A stretch of 64,000 nucleotides of DNA from Gordionus sp. m RMFG-2023 (GCF_954871325.1 NC_088778.1:33430730-33494729); one strand, 5' to 3'; positions 36,301 through 48,810 are shown, numbered from the stretch's first letter. Numbers and translations are program-made. Notes: generated by a model not told the origin, from the sequence alone.

Positions 36301-36521
36301 TATATTTAATAAGTTTATATGACCATAACATATTTATGGATGATAATAATAAAGCGACCAATATATTTTTTTAATTAAAATACTTTTAAGATTAATTCAT
36401 TTTTTTATTTTAATTATATATATTATATATATAAACGAAACACGCCAATTGCTTTCGAATTTTCTAAATATTATAAGCACATAACCCATCTAGTTAGTTT
36501 CAGAAGAAGAAAAAATCTCAT
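33379..36521 (-). CDS. Secreted protein gene with phase-1 introns (five exons seen)
   Basis: Minus-strand exons: 36,521-36,486 (MRFFLLLKLTRW, donor G-gttatg, weak), 35,692-35,635 (VVLLTLFAYATNYGLGVKY, acceptor ttttcttccctag, donor gtaagc), 34,862-34,749 (114 bp: TPIVGRKLLQNCILNGG...), 33,742-33,641 (102 bp: IPTNTQFFAVKKPFPEFACH...) and 33,557-33,379 (VRIPSTNAIVSTANLAIEYN...). Introns 2-4 all fall after the first base of a codon, and every junction keeps the frame. The intron between the last two exons is only 83 bp. Together they give a signal peptide followed by a soluble, beta-rich-looking chain with two Cys. The end at 33,379 (GAG-gtttat) leaves phase 0, so the true donor or terminus is uncertain and further exons may exist. 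The family is not recognised. The phase-1 exon style is shared with the micro-exon arrays downstream, which run in the opposite direction. Confidence 0.68.
35357..35500. repeat. AGTGTTGTTAAA repeat family, partial copy (inside an intron)
   Basis: Begins TAGTGTTGTAAAACGG and carries the family words ACTCAATATTTC and CTCGAGGTTTAGGC. No right end seen. It lies in intron 2 of the minus-strand secreted gene. Confidence 0.6.
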
Positions 36522-36599
36522 CTTTCCTACAGAAGAACTTAGATCTATACGTTGCCGCTCAAGGCAAGACTCCACGGACCTATAATAATAAATTAAATA

Positions 36600-37934
36600 T
36601 TTTAATTTAAAAGAAGAATAAATAAAACAGATTATAAAATCAATAGCGTTTAACGGCTGTACATAATTATTCTTGATTTTATGGAGGTCTATAAAGGGTT
36701 AGTTTGTATTCCCTAAAGTATAATTGTTTCAGATAATTAAATCTAATAGTTATTTTATATTCGCGAGAAAATACTGCATTTTAAAAAAAGATACACTTTA
36801 AATATAATATATTGTGTTACAAAAATTATATATCTATATATTTTTGTGGGGAAAAATTAATCTAGTGTTTGCAGTAGTCTGGTCCGTTCCTATTTGGTCT
36901 CATCTGACTCTTGGATCCGACGGAAGGGTTCGGTCCTCCATAGACCGATTAAAAGAGATTAAAATTTTATGAATTGCTTTTTAGCTAATATACATGAACA
37001 ACGTTAAACATGATTATTTAAATGCCCTACACTTTATAACATCTCATTCATCGTTACATTTTTATATCTTCAGTTTCGTTCAATTCATTCGTCAAGTTAT
37101 TAAATTTAATAGGGACCGATGGTCCCACGGTCTTGTCTCACTTAAATTAACAGTCCATCTGTCCGAAAATTAAGCCTTCACTTTAAAACTCAGAATTGGA
37201 AAGGAGATCTCAGTGCACACAAATAATCACTTCCCCCCCCCCTTAGAATAATCCTGGCTAAGCCTATGCCCCAGGTTCATAGAAACTCAAATAATTTTAC
37301 GCAGAAAATGATATGTTCCAACCAGACAAAGGTGCCATAGCTCTCATTAAAGCCAATTACATGAGGGTTCAATGGTAGTCTACTAGCCCCCCTCGCTTTA
37401 TCCCTTTCCCTACCTGTTATTGTTATTTTTATAAAAAATTATTTGTACATATTTCTTTTCTCACATTTTAATATTGATTATAATCGAGCTCATATATTCA
37501 TTATTTGTATTTTAATTATATTAATGAATGTATTAAGAAATATATCCTGTAAAATCTTTTTTTTTCTCATATATCTTTCAATTTTTATATTATTTAATTA
37601 TATAGATTTAATATACTCCATGTATAAAATATTTTGAAATAAATTTGGGGTAATACAAAAATATCTTCTTCCACTGGTTTTCAAAAAATTAATTAACAAT
37701 AATATTAAGGTTAAAATACAATGCAAGGGAAAACATTAAACGTAACAAATTTATATTAATTACAATAGAAATACCATTTTTAGAAAAAAACATATTGTAT
37801 GAGAGATTTAAAGTGGGTTAGTCATGAAAACCATTGTTCTGTAATAGCATTTTAATAAATTTTGCATATAAAAATTTGATAATTTTATTATTAATTTGTT
37901 CTTTCAATATGGTTATTCTTTTAATTTATCGTAG
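36600..37934. other. Divergent region between the minus-strand gene and the micro-exon array
   Basis: This holds the 5' side of the minus gene and probably the start of the plus-strand gene. A hydrophobic frame MNVLRNISCKIFFFLIYLSI (from 37,524) looks like a signal peptide but has no phase-1 donor. A 27-bp phase-1 candidate exon at 37,290-37,340 (NDMFQPDK, acceptor tacgcag, donor gtgcca) is possible. The GC-richer patch at 36,880-37,140 looks like transposon debris. Confidence 0.3.
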
Positions 37935-40900
37935 GTTCTATCAATACCCAGACTTTAATAAGTGTAAGGGAGGTTTAAAAATGATGCATATCATATCATA
38001 TATTTTATATCAAATTTGTAATAATAAATCTTGATTACGAAGTTATATTTTGTTTAAATTTAGATTTATAAAATTTGAATATTTTTATGAAATCATTATA
38101 TAATTGCAATATTTGAGTTATTTTTATATAGTTTAATTTTTAATGATAATTATGATTTATCGAACGAGATTTTCAGGATTTATAATTTTAAAGAAATTTG
38201 GTTTTTATAAATTGTCATTTCTTTTATATTAATTTTTTTTTAATATAATTAGGAGATTCTTTATAATAATAGGAGCGAATTGTAATGAATGATTATTCTT
38301 TTTTTCCCCATTTACCTTAATAAAATTAGTTTCAAGTTATTAGTCATTATTCCTAAGTGATGACCAATTGTTTGATGCTGTGATCGAAGTAAGGTAAAGA
38401 CCAATTTTTTTTTGATAATATATTTTTTGTTTCGGGAAATATTGTGGAGTATTTTGGTTATTTAGAAGGAATAGTGATAAAAAAAACTGTGAATCAGTTT
38501 AACTGTGAAGTGATAGTAAAAAATTGTGGAATGGAATTACAGTGATGATTAAGTGTTGGTGAAAAGGTTTTATGTATTGTGGCTGGTTGATTTTTAACAA
38601 TTATATGATATTATTTAACTTTGCAAATAGTTTAAAAAAAAATTGGTATAGAGTTAATTGTTAATTTTTTTTTATAAATAATATTTGGAAGTGAACTGTT
38701 TTGAAAAAAAAAAAAAATTTAGTGTTAAAATTAAATGGTAATACCTTTACCTACGTGTTGAGATAAGTTTATTCATATTTATTTTCTAATTTTTTAGGGC
38801 GGGTTAAAAGTTAAAGTTTATTAAAACTTAAATAATATTAATATAAAAAATAGTTATAATTTAAGCTTTTATGAACTCTTATTTCTTGACCCTGCCTTAA
38901 AATTTGAAGAAAAACTCATATCAGCAAGTGTTATAAAGGCAGGCATTATTTTTCGATTTATTTTAAATGTAATATTTATTAAATATCTATACCTTAAAAT
39001 TAAACAAATTAATTATCATAGAAGGAGAGAATATTTTAAATATTAACAATTTTACAAATAAATTTAATTAAAAAAAAATAAAAATAAAATATGAATTATG
39101 TGTTTCTATTAACCCTCGTTTCGATTTATGAGTGTATTAACAGTAACTATTAAACAGTAATCTCTATCTAAATTTCTATTTTATTGTATTAGTTCAAGTC
39201 AATCCAAGTAAATAGTTTTTTGATATTTTTTTATTTATATTTATCGTACAATTTGCTAGATCGAAATGTGATAATTTGTAGTAAACATCGTCGCCCTGGT
39301 AAACTATTTAATTTATATGGCACGAATGTTAAAAATATTAATAAATTACTCCTAGCTAATATCATTTGCAAAGAAAAAGGTATATTTATTTGAATAAAAC
39401 ATGAAAATTAAATTAACATTTGCTTTTTGATATATCCTTTCATTTACCAGATGGAATATCAAGTACCATACAAGTACAAGGTTTTTAACCAATTATTACC
39501 AATATAGGAATTGTAAATGTAAAATAAATATAAAATATTTTAAAAAAACCTTTCAGTAAAACCCTTTCAATATTCCATTTCCTGATGTCATATTGCCTAG
39601 TGTTATTCTAATAGGAGTTTGGAAAAGGAACTAGGAACCCTCGAACCAGATCATATTTAGCCGGAACCAGAAACCATTTTTTTGTAAATTTAAAACCATA
39701 ATTCGAGAAACTCTCATTCCATTTGCGTAATTACTTTATAAATTGTAAGAAAATTAAGTAATTATTTAAATATAAAATGGGAATATGGTAGGAGGATTGT
39801 ATAGGTGGATTTCTAAAGAGAATCATATAATAACTGAGAAACTTTGGAAGGAAAAGATTTTGTTCGATAATTATTTTTGTGTAAGATAGATCTATATTCA
39901 ATTTGAGTGTAGAAATTCGTAAGGAATGACTGAATATCACTTCACCAGAAGTGAATTTGACATCAAAAGTTGATTTATAATTAATAATCTGTTTTTTATT
40001 ATAGATATTACCAATCAATATTGACGTTTTATTTATATTTTTATTATAGAAAATGTTGGAAGTTATATAAATGGTAGGCTTTTTAGTTATATACAAAATT
40101 ATTAACGAATTGTTTTTTAATTTTTTTTATAGAAAACTTAAATAAGATGGAGTATTATATCGAAAGTATATCACTAATTAATAATAACTTTACATATTGT
40201 TTAAAATTATTTAAAGGTTCACATTTGTGGATAGGAGTAGGTAAATGAAAATTTATTTTTTAAAGAACAATCATATTAATTGTGAATACAATAGGAACTA
40301 TAATGTCACATGAAACACTTACGATTGATTTAAGTATGAAAATTGTAATAAATTAAATGTATAGCCCTTTTAATAGAACAAGATGAGAAACCAAATGGTA
40401 AATTGTATTTATTAGTTCATTTGAAATAAATTTTAAATAAAATTAGATTATTATTTGGATCGTACGCTTTAAATGACTGATAAAATATGATTATTTTCAT
40501 AAGAATTGCAGATAACTTCTTAAACCTATGCAGTAATAATTCTTATTTGAGATCTGTTGGGTTTTAAAAATGAAATAATTTTCAATCATTTTAAGAGAAA
40601 AAATATAAAAGTATAAACTATAAGAAAGTTTTGATCATAAAATATATAATATACTTCAAGTAGCTAAATGTATACTAACAGATTTGATTAAAAGAACTCT
40701 AATACAGAAAATTTAATATACTAAAATTTCAAAAATTAAATTTTCAAAATTAAATAGAAATAAAATTTATAGGAGAAATTTTAGTCGAATGTATAGAATA
40801 TAAATGAATTTAAAGAAGGATAATCAAATTATTATGTTTTACTTGGCTTGAATATTTCATTTTTAACTTAATTATTTTTTTATTATTCATCGTCTTCTTT

Positions 40901-43900
40901 TGATTCTACTATCTTTTATTGGCTATTAAATTATTTTTTAACATTAATTTTGATTTTTTATAAAGTGACTGTCAAAAATGAATTCATGTTTAATTCAGGT
41001 ATAATTATAAATTTATCAAGTATAATATAAACTATAGTTTCTGCAAAACGAAAGAACTTATAATATTATTTAAAAAATATATTATATAAAAAGTATATTC
41101 CTTAAAAATATCATAATAAAGCTGTTACAGTGAAACGACTAGGTATAATAGTTTTCATTTTAAAATATGAATTACCCTAAATTCACCATAATTCAACGCC
41201 TCGATTTGCACCAAATGCATTGCCTAAATTTAATATTTTAAAACTAATTAAATCACAATTTTAATGAAGATATTAACTATGGCCAGCCTTGGGATTACGC
41301 CTCCAGAGAGTGTTACAATTATTAAATAATATTATTAATTATCATTTATTATCTATATAAATGAATTAGAAGATTGTACAGTATGTTGTGTGCCGATACT
41401 GAATATGTTTTTTTTAAAATAGGAATGATATTAAAGTTAGGGAAAAATTAAATCCTCCCTTCTTTATTAATATTTTATTTAAATCTACTATATAAAATAA
41501 ACCCCGCAATTGGGTACTTATAAAAATCATTTCGCTCCTTTTAAATAATTATCTTTATACAATTATCATGTATTTATAGTGATCAACTCATTTTTGTTAT
41601 CCTCTCCTTATATTGAGATAAGAATTCCAATGAAATTTACTCGAGTAACCTTAAAAACTATTATAGTAACTTCTTCCTACTAATCCCTTTACAGTAATGC
41701 TTCATAGTGATCAAAATGGTTACTAAGAAAATATAGTTAGTTACTTGATGTAGTCACATAAAAAGTTTTTGTCATATAAGAACCACACGCTATAATAAAG
41801 TTCTCGCTCACTTAGATAAGGGGCTCACAATAAAGAGTTCGTCTAAAAAAAGATTTGATATTTATTACCCTTTTACTATAAGAAAGTGCTATTTTGATAA
41901 AATGCTTATTATAAAAAGGTAGTTACTAAAATTAGGCAATCATTATAAAGATGCTCAATATAAGTACGTTCATACAATAAAAATAATAGACAGTACTAGA
42001 TGGCAACCACTATAAAGAGGTTCTAATCATGACCAGGTGTTTAAATAGAAAAATATTTACTACAAATTGGTAGTCAATATAATAATTAAGCCAAATTTAA
42101 GCGTCAATGTTTACGTACAACGTACTTAAATGGGATTGTAAAATTTGTAAACGTTTTTTTTTCGTGTTTTAAAAGTTCATAATAATTTGTTTTTTATTTT
42201 ATTAATCGTAATTTTTTTCATTTTTTTAAAAATAAAATCACTTTAAACATGGAAGTTCTTTTTATATAAAAAAAAATACACATATGCTAGACGCTACTCA
42301 ATTTGTATGCATTATAACAATGCATTCAGAGATATCGAGAATTCGTGGTCAAGTATACAAAATATGATATAAATAAAATAATTTTGCACAAGTCTTTGAT
42401 ACTCCGCCACGAATTTCCGCTAAAGGTGAATGCAGGGTAAAGATTCATTCCTTCTAAAAAGGTTTGCTTACTATAAACAGGTGATATTCGTATTATACGG
42501 AAGTGCGTAATATAAGGGAGGTAATCTCTATATGAAAACGTTTTCATTAAAATAATTCAAAATTCTCATTTAATGATTCCAAATATATCGTGAGGAATTT
42601 TAGATCCCAAATGGATGCATGGGGAAATTTTAATATATATATAATTTTAAATAGCTAATGACATTACACATACACATATTTGTATTAATTGATATCTAGA
42701 AGGAGTAAGCGGCAGCATTATAATATATATAGGTATGATCATTTTTGTATTAGAATCTACATCATAACCATTATTATATACATTCCTCTTTTTGATTGTT
42801 ACATTAATTATCTCCATCAAAATTATAATTCGTTAGCTTTCAAGTTTGTATTTCTCCTCTCTAACCATTGTTTTCTTTATCTTCTTTAACCCTTTCACGT
42901 AGTGTTGTTAAATGGGCTAACTCAATATTGTAGCCAGAAAGATATTGTCTAAACCTCGAGATTTTCGATAATATTTGTCCTAGATCTTTATTCCATCTAC
43001 GATCAAAATCTTCAGGCTTGCACCATATTTTTTCTGGAAACATTCAGTTAGCAAATCGAGACTTTTAACAACACTACTCTTCAAGTTTCCCGGATACGCA
43101 ACATAGTATACAAAATCACGGCATTTACATCGCCACAAATTCGCCCTAGTGAAGGCAGGGTAGATCATCTTTACTAAGTTATCTCCTTCATTATATTCTA
43201 CTCATTCTTTTTTTTAAAATTATCTTTCTTAGTTATTTTTTTAAAGTTCTATTTAAAAATTTTGCTAAAAACAAATATAGAAAGAAAGAAACCTTTTCCT
43301 TCCTTCCTTCCTTCCTTCCTTCCTTCCTTCCTTCCTTCCTTCCTTCCTTCCTTCCTTCCTTCCTTCCTTCCTTCCTTCCTTCCTTCCTTCCTTCCTTCCT
43401 TCCTTCCTTCCTTCCCTTCTTCCCTCCTTCCTTCCCAAAGTGGTCTAAAAAAAGGATTGATAATATTCCTTTAAACATTTGACTTCATATGTTGTTACTA
43501 ATGTTTTTATCGTAGGTTTAGAATTAGAATGCTACAAATGCCAAATTTGTGAAAAATTGAGGGAAAAAAACGATTTTAAAGTAAGATTTAAATTATAAGA
43601 AAAAAAAAGATAAACGTTAGCCTCAAAATTTTTTACACTCAAAACTATTTTGTGAAGATTTTATTCGATAAATTAATAATTCAAGTGGAGCAAAATTAAA
43701 ACTTTATAATTTATATTATGTTCAAAATGTTTCAATTTTGTTTACGAGAATTTATTAAATAAAAGCCAAATGAACAGAGGTAACTACTATAAATCAACAA
43801 ATTAAGTCTTATAAATGTCACGTGGGATCTCTTCTCTGGGACTACAAATAAATACATTAGTATGAAATCTTTTTTACATTGTAACATCAATCTTATTATA

Positions 43901-44196
43901 GTTATTTTATGGCGCATAAATTTATAATTCATAATAGCAAAAAGAAAATCTTTTCAAAATATAATCATTTAATTTTTTACCTTTAGGAAAAACATTTATT
44001 ACCCATGAATATAGTATATAATAAAATTTATTTGACAGAATATTTAATCAATTATTTTAGTCTTTGATAAATTCACAATTACATCCGAGAGAGGTAATCC
44101 AAAAATATATTAAATATTGTAACGAACATGTATTTTATATCTTTTTTAAATGAATTTTATCAGACACGATTAAGCCATATATTCTAAAGTATAATG
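37935..44196 (+). CDS. Micro-exon gene, block X (about 15 exons of 12-33 bp)
   Basis: Exons, each with AG acceptor and GT donor: 37,935-37,961; 38,177-38,200; 38,798-38,809 (weak); 39,260-39,280 (RNVIIC); 39,356-39,379 (NIICKEK); 39,451-39,480; 40,050-40,073 (NVGSYIN); 40,133-40,165 (NLNKMEYYIE); 40,217-40,240 (SHLWIGV); 40,377-40,397 (QDEKPN); 40,512-40,532 (NFLNLC); 40,966-40,998 (TVKNEFMFNS); 41,122-41,142 (VTVKRL); 43,987-44,013 (KTFITHEY); 44,061-44,093 (FDKFTITSER); 44,164-44,196 (TIKPYILKYN). All lengths are multiples of three and every exon reads in phase 1; other phases hit stops in the 40,133, 40,966 and 44,164 exons. Introns are mostly 50-130 bp apart from a 2.8-kb one filled with repeats. 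Block Y repeats the same exons. No signal or terminal exon is certain. X, Y and Z may be separate genes or duplicated blocks of one. Probably a secreted variable protein; the family is not recognised. Confidence 0.72.
41560..42100. repeat. Degenerate ACTATAAAGAGG-type repeats in the large intron
   Basis: Words such as CACTATAAAGAGGTTC, TCATTATAAAGATGCTC, TTATTATAAAAAGGTAG and CACAATAAAGAGTTCG recur every 30-60 bp over about 500 bp. This looks like an old decayed tandem array; its origin is unclear. Confidence 0.45.
42318..42470. repeat. GTGAATGCAGGGTA dispersed repeat, copy 1
   Basis: Contains GTATACAAAATATG, CGCCACGAATTTCCGC and GGTGAATGCAGGGTAAAG in that order. The order matches 43,085-43,175; another related copy is at 44,826-45,000. 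Confidence 0.5.
42900..43076. mobile_element. MITE of the AGTGTTGTTAAA family, complete
   Basis: A 177-bp unit with inverted ends TAGTGTTGTTAAA and TTTAACAACACTA. The interior has GGCTAACTCAATATTGTAGCC and AACCTCGAGATTTTCG, which recur in the partial copies. Ends and length resemble the hAT-type MITE at 32,190-32,366, but no clear 8-bp duplication remains. Confidence 0.75.
43085..43175. repeat. GTGAATGCAGGGTA dispersed repeat, copy 2
   Basis: Contains AGTATACAAAATCACGG, TCGCCACAAATTCGCCC and GTGAAGGCAGGGTAGATC. Adjoins the MITE at 42,900-43,076. Confidence 0.5.
43297..43436. repeat. CCTT microsatellite
   Basis: About 30 uninterrupted TTCC units, then a few variants. Produces spurious repetitive frames on both strands. 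Confidence 0.97.
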
Positions 44197-44271
44197 GTAT
44201 GTAAAATAAATGTTATTTAATTTTGTTCACAATTTAAGATTTAAAATTGAATTACGAGGGATAAATATTTT

Positions 44272-44462
44272 AGGCTCGGATTAGCTTGCTTGTTAAAAGG
44301 CTAGATTCTTGAAAGCAGATAGCCCAAGATTTTAACCAAAAAATATGGCGCAGGTTTTGGATATTTATCTCATAGATGTTAGAAATTTTTTGACATCTTA
44401 TTACCGAAATCTCCAAGCTTACGCATTATTATGATGAACTAAAATCTTATTAACAACACTGA
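44272..44462. repeat. AGTGTTGTTAAA repeat family, partial copy
   Basis: Ends in CTTATTAACAACACT and contains TAGCCCAAGATTTTAACC and CGAAATCTCCAAGCTTACGC. The left end is eroded. Lies between blocks X and Y. Confidence 0.55.
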
Positions 44463-44825
44463 CTAAGAGCCCCGTTAAAATTTTAGTGAACCTCATGATT
44501 CTCCTTAGATTGGAATGGCATTTTCATCTTCTTTTATTTTAAAATAAACCCCTCCTCCCTCTCTGTTGCTTCAAATACGGACGACCTGAAATATATCTTG
44601 TATTTAAAACAATTATATATCTATATATAAGATTGTGCCTTTAAACTATCTGTATTTTGTATGTTAAAGGTTTTATTTTATTTAAAATGATTCGTAAACT
44701 ACTAATAAATTTTATGTTTTTGTTATCATTGTTGAAATATTAAAAACAAATTATTCATCAATCAAACCACGCTTTAATTTAACATCCTTACGTTAACAGA
44801 TATCATATTTTTTACATACAGAATG

Positions 44826-45000
44826 CACACAGTTTAGCATGAATTTGCGGCTATAAAAATTCAGCATATTTTGTACACTTCACCGCTAATTAGTGCTAAC
44901 TGTGAATGCAGGGTTACCCATCCATCACAATTATCAGAGAATTCGCAGCGGTGATTACAATAATACAGCGTATTTTGTATAATTCGTAATGTTAAAAGAT
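44826..45000. repeat. GTGAATGCAGGGTA dispersed repeat, copy 3
   Basis: Contains TGTGAATGCAGGGTTACCC, GAGAATTCGC and two ATTTTGTA(C/T)A words in inverted arrangement (CAGCATATTTTGTACAC and CAGCGTATTTTGTATAA). Confidence 0.45.
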
Positions 45001-45155
45001 AAATATTTCAAATCCTAAAAAACTTTATATTTTTAAGATATCTAAATAAAAGAGAATAAAAATGAATAACACAAGATTTTTAAGAAAATATATATTTCAC
45101 TTTCATGGACCACATAAGTATTTGCCTTTATTATTTTTCCCTTAATTTTTATTAG

Positions 45156-48100
45156 GTAGAAATTTAGATGACCCGAGTAAATCGTTTTTTTTTTAAATTT
45201 TATTTAGATTCTGATAATTATCATGTTCAAATATTTGTGCCATCCATAATCCAAAATCTTCAGTTGCATAATGTTTTTTTTTGGGTTAAAATATTGAGTT
45301 TTTTAAAAATCAGTTCAGATCTGGCTGTTAAACAAATCTAATTATATTAAAATTTTGAAATATTTGAAAGTTTTGAAACTTGTCAAATTTTACAAAAAGA
45401 GATTCTAGCCACTATATTTTGAAAAATCTATTATTTGAAAATCAATAATAATTCTCGCTATAAGAGATCATCCTTAATTGCTATTTTATCGCTACGTTGA
45501 AAATGCTTAAAAACGGATATCAAAATATAGGCGACCAAATTGATGCAGCTTTTTTAAACTGCGTGTTAAAATTTAAGAAAATTTATAGGGCAATTTTAAT
45601 TCTCGAATGTAAATATTTTTAATTTTAGCAGTCATACAGTACACATCAAAATAACTTATCTATCTTTTAATTCGTGCTTAAATTAATAATAGGTTATCAT
45701 TTCTAAATAAGCTTATTAAATTTAGATATGTATTCGGTATAATTCGTATTATTTATTAGTACATTTTTAAAAATTTGTATTTTATTTTATGCTTGTATAC
45801 ATTAAGATAGTTAAATATTTTGTGTTTTCGGATCGGTCCTGCCTCATTTCTTCAACGCTTACAATCTTTTATAAATGAGATATTTATTTTCCATCTTATA
45901 AAATCGAAAAGTTTTTAAAGGAGTGTTACGTTGACCAGGATAGAGACTTTTCTCGTTACAATATTCTTAGTTTCAAATAACTTGCATTATTTATATGTGA
46001 TAAATTTTGTAAAAAGAATAATAGATTTTTTCAGTTCTATTCTCCAATCAATATGTGAATTTTTTTTTAAATAGATAGTTAAAACTCCATTAAAAAGATT
46101 AAAATCCTCTGCTATATTTGATAGAATTTAAGCGAATTTCTCTAAAAATTGTTGATTTTATTTTTATTCCTGCATTTAGGGGTTTTGGGGTTAGATAGCA
46201 AAAAGTGCATAAAATATTTTCCAGATCTTATTGTTAGACAGATAAGAATATTTTATTAATTTGAAAACCCCCTATTAGAAAACTAGGTAAGAAAGAAAGA
46301 AAGAAATTATAAATTTACGGGAAAATCATTTTAAGATTTTATTGGGTTTTCTTCTATTTGTTTTATTAGACTTATTTATGCTAAATTTAATATATTCTTA
46401 TATATAATATTAATAAAAGATTTTGTGTCAAAAATACCTCTATGTTTAATATTTTCATTAAATCTTTTGTAAATATATTTAGATGAAAATATGGTTATTT
46501 GCAGAAAGTATCATAACGACAGTAAGCCATCTACAATTTGTTTTACATTACTCTAAAATACATTTAAAATTACTTATTTTAGATCATATCACTTGTGGAG
46601 ACAAAAGTATATTTATTTGAATAAAGAATAAATTTTTTATTTACAATAGTAATATATATATAAATACTATTGAATAAATAGCAATTTTATAAGAATCAAA
46701 GATTCAAACAATTAATTTAGCATCAAATTGGGAAAAATTGTATAAGTTTTGTTTATAATACTCAGAGTAAATTATTACAATTATTTATATTAAATATTCA
46801 ATATAGCAAATTTTTTTTTATAGTTATAGAAAATGTTAAAAGTTATATAAATGGTATATCTATTACATTACAAGAATTTACATATATATATGTTCATATA
46901 CCTATAGATCACTTAAATAATATGGAGTATTACATCGAAAGTATATATCTTTATATATTATATAATCCATTTAATATGTTTAAAAACTACCTTAAAAGGT
47001 TCAAATTTATGGATCGGAATTAGTAAATTTAGACAAATTTTTTAAATAATATTATATAATTAAACTTATTAGAATTAGGATTAAAATATGAAAGTCTTAA
47101 TATAAACTTAAGTAATTTAAATTTCAAGAAATTAATTGTATACAGAATAATTTAATATAGTTCAGGATAAAAAGCCCAAAAGTAAAATATGTTATAATAT
47201 TAATATAATTTGCCTTAATTTTTGTTATAAATAGTAACTGTCAAAACAGTATACGCTTTTAATTCAGGTAAATTAATTTTATCCTAATCACTCAAATTTT
47301 TTCAAAAAAATATTTATATTTAAAATTATCGAAAAAGAAGAAAAATTGCATAAAATATTGCTTTATGTTTTTAAAAAATATAAAGGCATGATAGTAAAAC
47401 GACTAGGTATTTACTATTTGTTTATTTTTTCATATATATATTTCAATTAAAAAGTTTTTTTCTTTAATCTCTCATCTAATTATATTACTGGGACATAAAT
47501 TAAAACATATTTTTATGAGTTGAGTATTTAAAAATTTTTTTTATTTCTAGAAGGTTTAAATGGTACCCTAATAATATCTATAGGTAATGGTGTATTTAGA
47601 TTAATATATTTTAGCTCGTTTTGGTCATAGAATTGTCTTTTTTTCACAAGGCAAATGACTTTTAAAAACTTAAAAATTTCTTGTTAAATTTTAAAAAAAA
47701 CTCAACTATGTTTTTTTAAAAAAGTTCTTATATTTTACTGATAAAGAATACATGATTAAAATAGCTGATACATGTTCTAATTTTAATAAATCAATTTTAA
47801 ATAATGTTTAATTCATGTCATATTCCCAATATATATGGTTATGAGCTTGTTAGAAAGAAAAAAGAAACTAAAAAATATCTTAACAAATATAATATTTTAA
47901 TTTTATTTTAGGAAGCAACAAAACTGTTCAAGAACCTAGTATATAATATAATAAGAATATTTAATCATTAAAACTATTATTTTAGTTTTTGGGAATATTA
48001 CAATTACATGTGAAAAAAGTGACAAAATATACATATAAAAAATGTATTTAATTTTACATTTTATTTTAATAGATACAAATAGTCTCTACGTTCTAGAGCA

Positions 48101-48742
48101 TAATGGTATATATCTATATAAAATTAATAAGACTTTATTTTGTTTTATTTCGAATAAGAAAAAAAATTGATTAAGAATGTTAGTTATTTAATTTTAAATA
48201 ATATTATAATTTTATTGATGCTTTCTTTGAATTTATCTTTTTTACCATGATTTTAAAATATTGTAAATATTATTATGTGTTAAAAATATTATTTTATTAT
48301 TTTATTAATAAATTTATTAAATTAAGATTTAATTGTCTATCTGAAATCTTATAAGATTAAAATAATTTATTTGATTACTATTAGAATTTTTTTTGATTTA
48401 TTTGAAATAAACTTAAAAATATTTTGTTTATCATTTATTTTTAGGTATTGGAAAATTTTAATCATTTTGTTAAATATCACTATTTTTTTCAACTTAAGTA
48501 CGTAATATAATTAAAAAAATTTTAAATTTAACATTCTATCTTATTAGGTTTATATATAAACGATTCAAGTAAGTTTATATTCCTTTTTAAGTGATTATTA
48601 TTTTGTGCAATTTACTAATTATTTTTGCAAAATTCGTGAATTCAATCATGTTTCTTTAATGGTAGATCTTTTTATATAATTAAATATTTATGATTTATAT
48701 TTTTTTAATTAATAGTTATATTTCAAGAATCGCAAAATCAAA
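45156..48742 (+). CDS. Micro-exon gene, block Y (about 13 exons of 21-33 bp)
   Basis: Exons: 45,156-45,176 (RNLDDP; may belong to X or Y); 46,583-46,606 (HITCGDK); 46,830-46,853; 46,908-46,940 (HLNNMEYYIE); 46,999-47,022 (SNLWIGI); 47,161-47,181 (QDKKPK); 47,235-47,267 (TVKTVYAFNS); 47,386-47,406 (MIVKRL); 47,912-47,938 (SNKTVQEP); 47,986-48,018 (FGNITITCEK); 48,073-48,105 (TNSLYVLEHN); 48,548-48,568 (LYINDS); 48,716-48,742 (IFQESQNQ). Ten of these match block X exon for exon in order, length, phase and partly in sequence, and splice sites sit at the same edges. The counterpart of the X exon at 39,260 is present at 46,483-46,503 but its donor is GA instead of GT, so it is probably skipped; because it is symmetric, skipping keeps the frame. 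Same caveats on gene ends as block X. Confidence 0.72.
45225..45350. repeat. AGTGTTGTTAAA repeat family, inverted partial copy
   Basis: Carries the family words in sequence AATATTTGTGCCATCC, AATCTTCAG, TTAAAATATTGAG and AATCAGTTCAGATCTGG, near the inverted end GGCTGTTAAACAA. Confidence 0.4.
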
Positions 48743-48810
48743 GTATCACCACTAATGACAAAATTTTTATAATCAAAAATATATTTCTTCTTTACAATAT
48801 TATCAGTAAT

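Noticed and set aside
36880-36960. tRNA-like patch with GGTTCGGTCC
   Set aside because: The T-arm stem pairs poorly and no acceptor or D-arm can be completed.
37935-37961. Reading this exon in phase 2 (FYQYPDFN) and the 40,050 exon as KCWKLYK
   Set aside because: Phase 2 gives stops in the neighbouring exons 40,133, 40,966 and 44,164 and in their Y counterparts; only phase 1 is open throughout.
38450-38530. Candidate exon after ggttatttag (GIVIKKTVNQFNC)
   Set aside because: The nearest donor leaves phase 0, unlike all other exons, and no block Y counterpart exists.
39731-40096. 121-codon minus-strand frame
   Set aside because: Overlaps a conserved plus-strand micro-exon, is Ile/Asn/Lys-rich, and has no counterpart in block Y or Z.
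42892-43084. 8-bp target duplication around the complete AGTGTTGTTAAA MITE
   Set aside because: CTTTCACG and CTCTTCAA do not match well enough.
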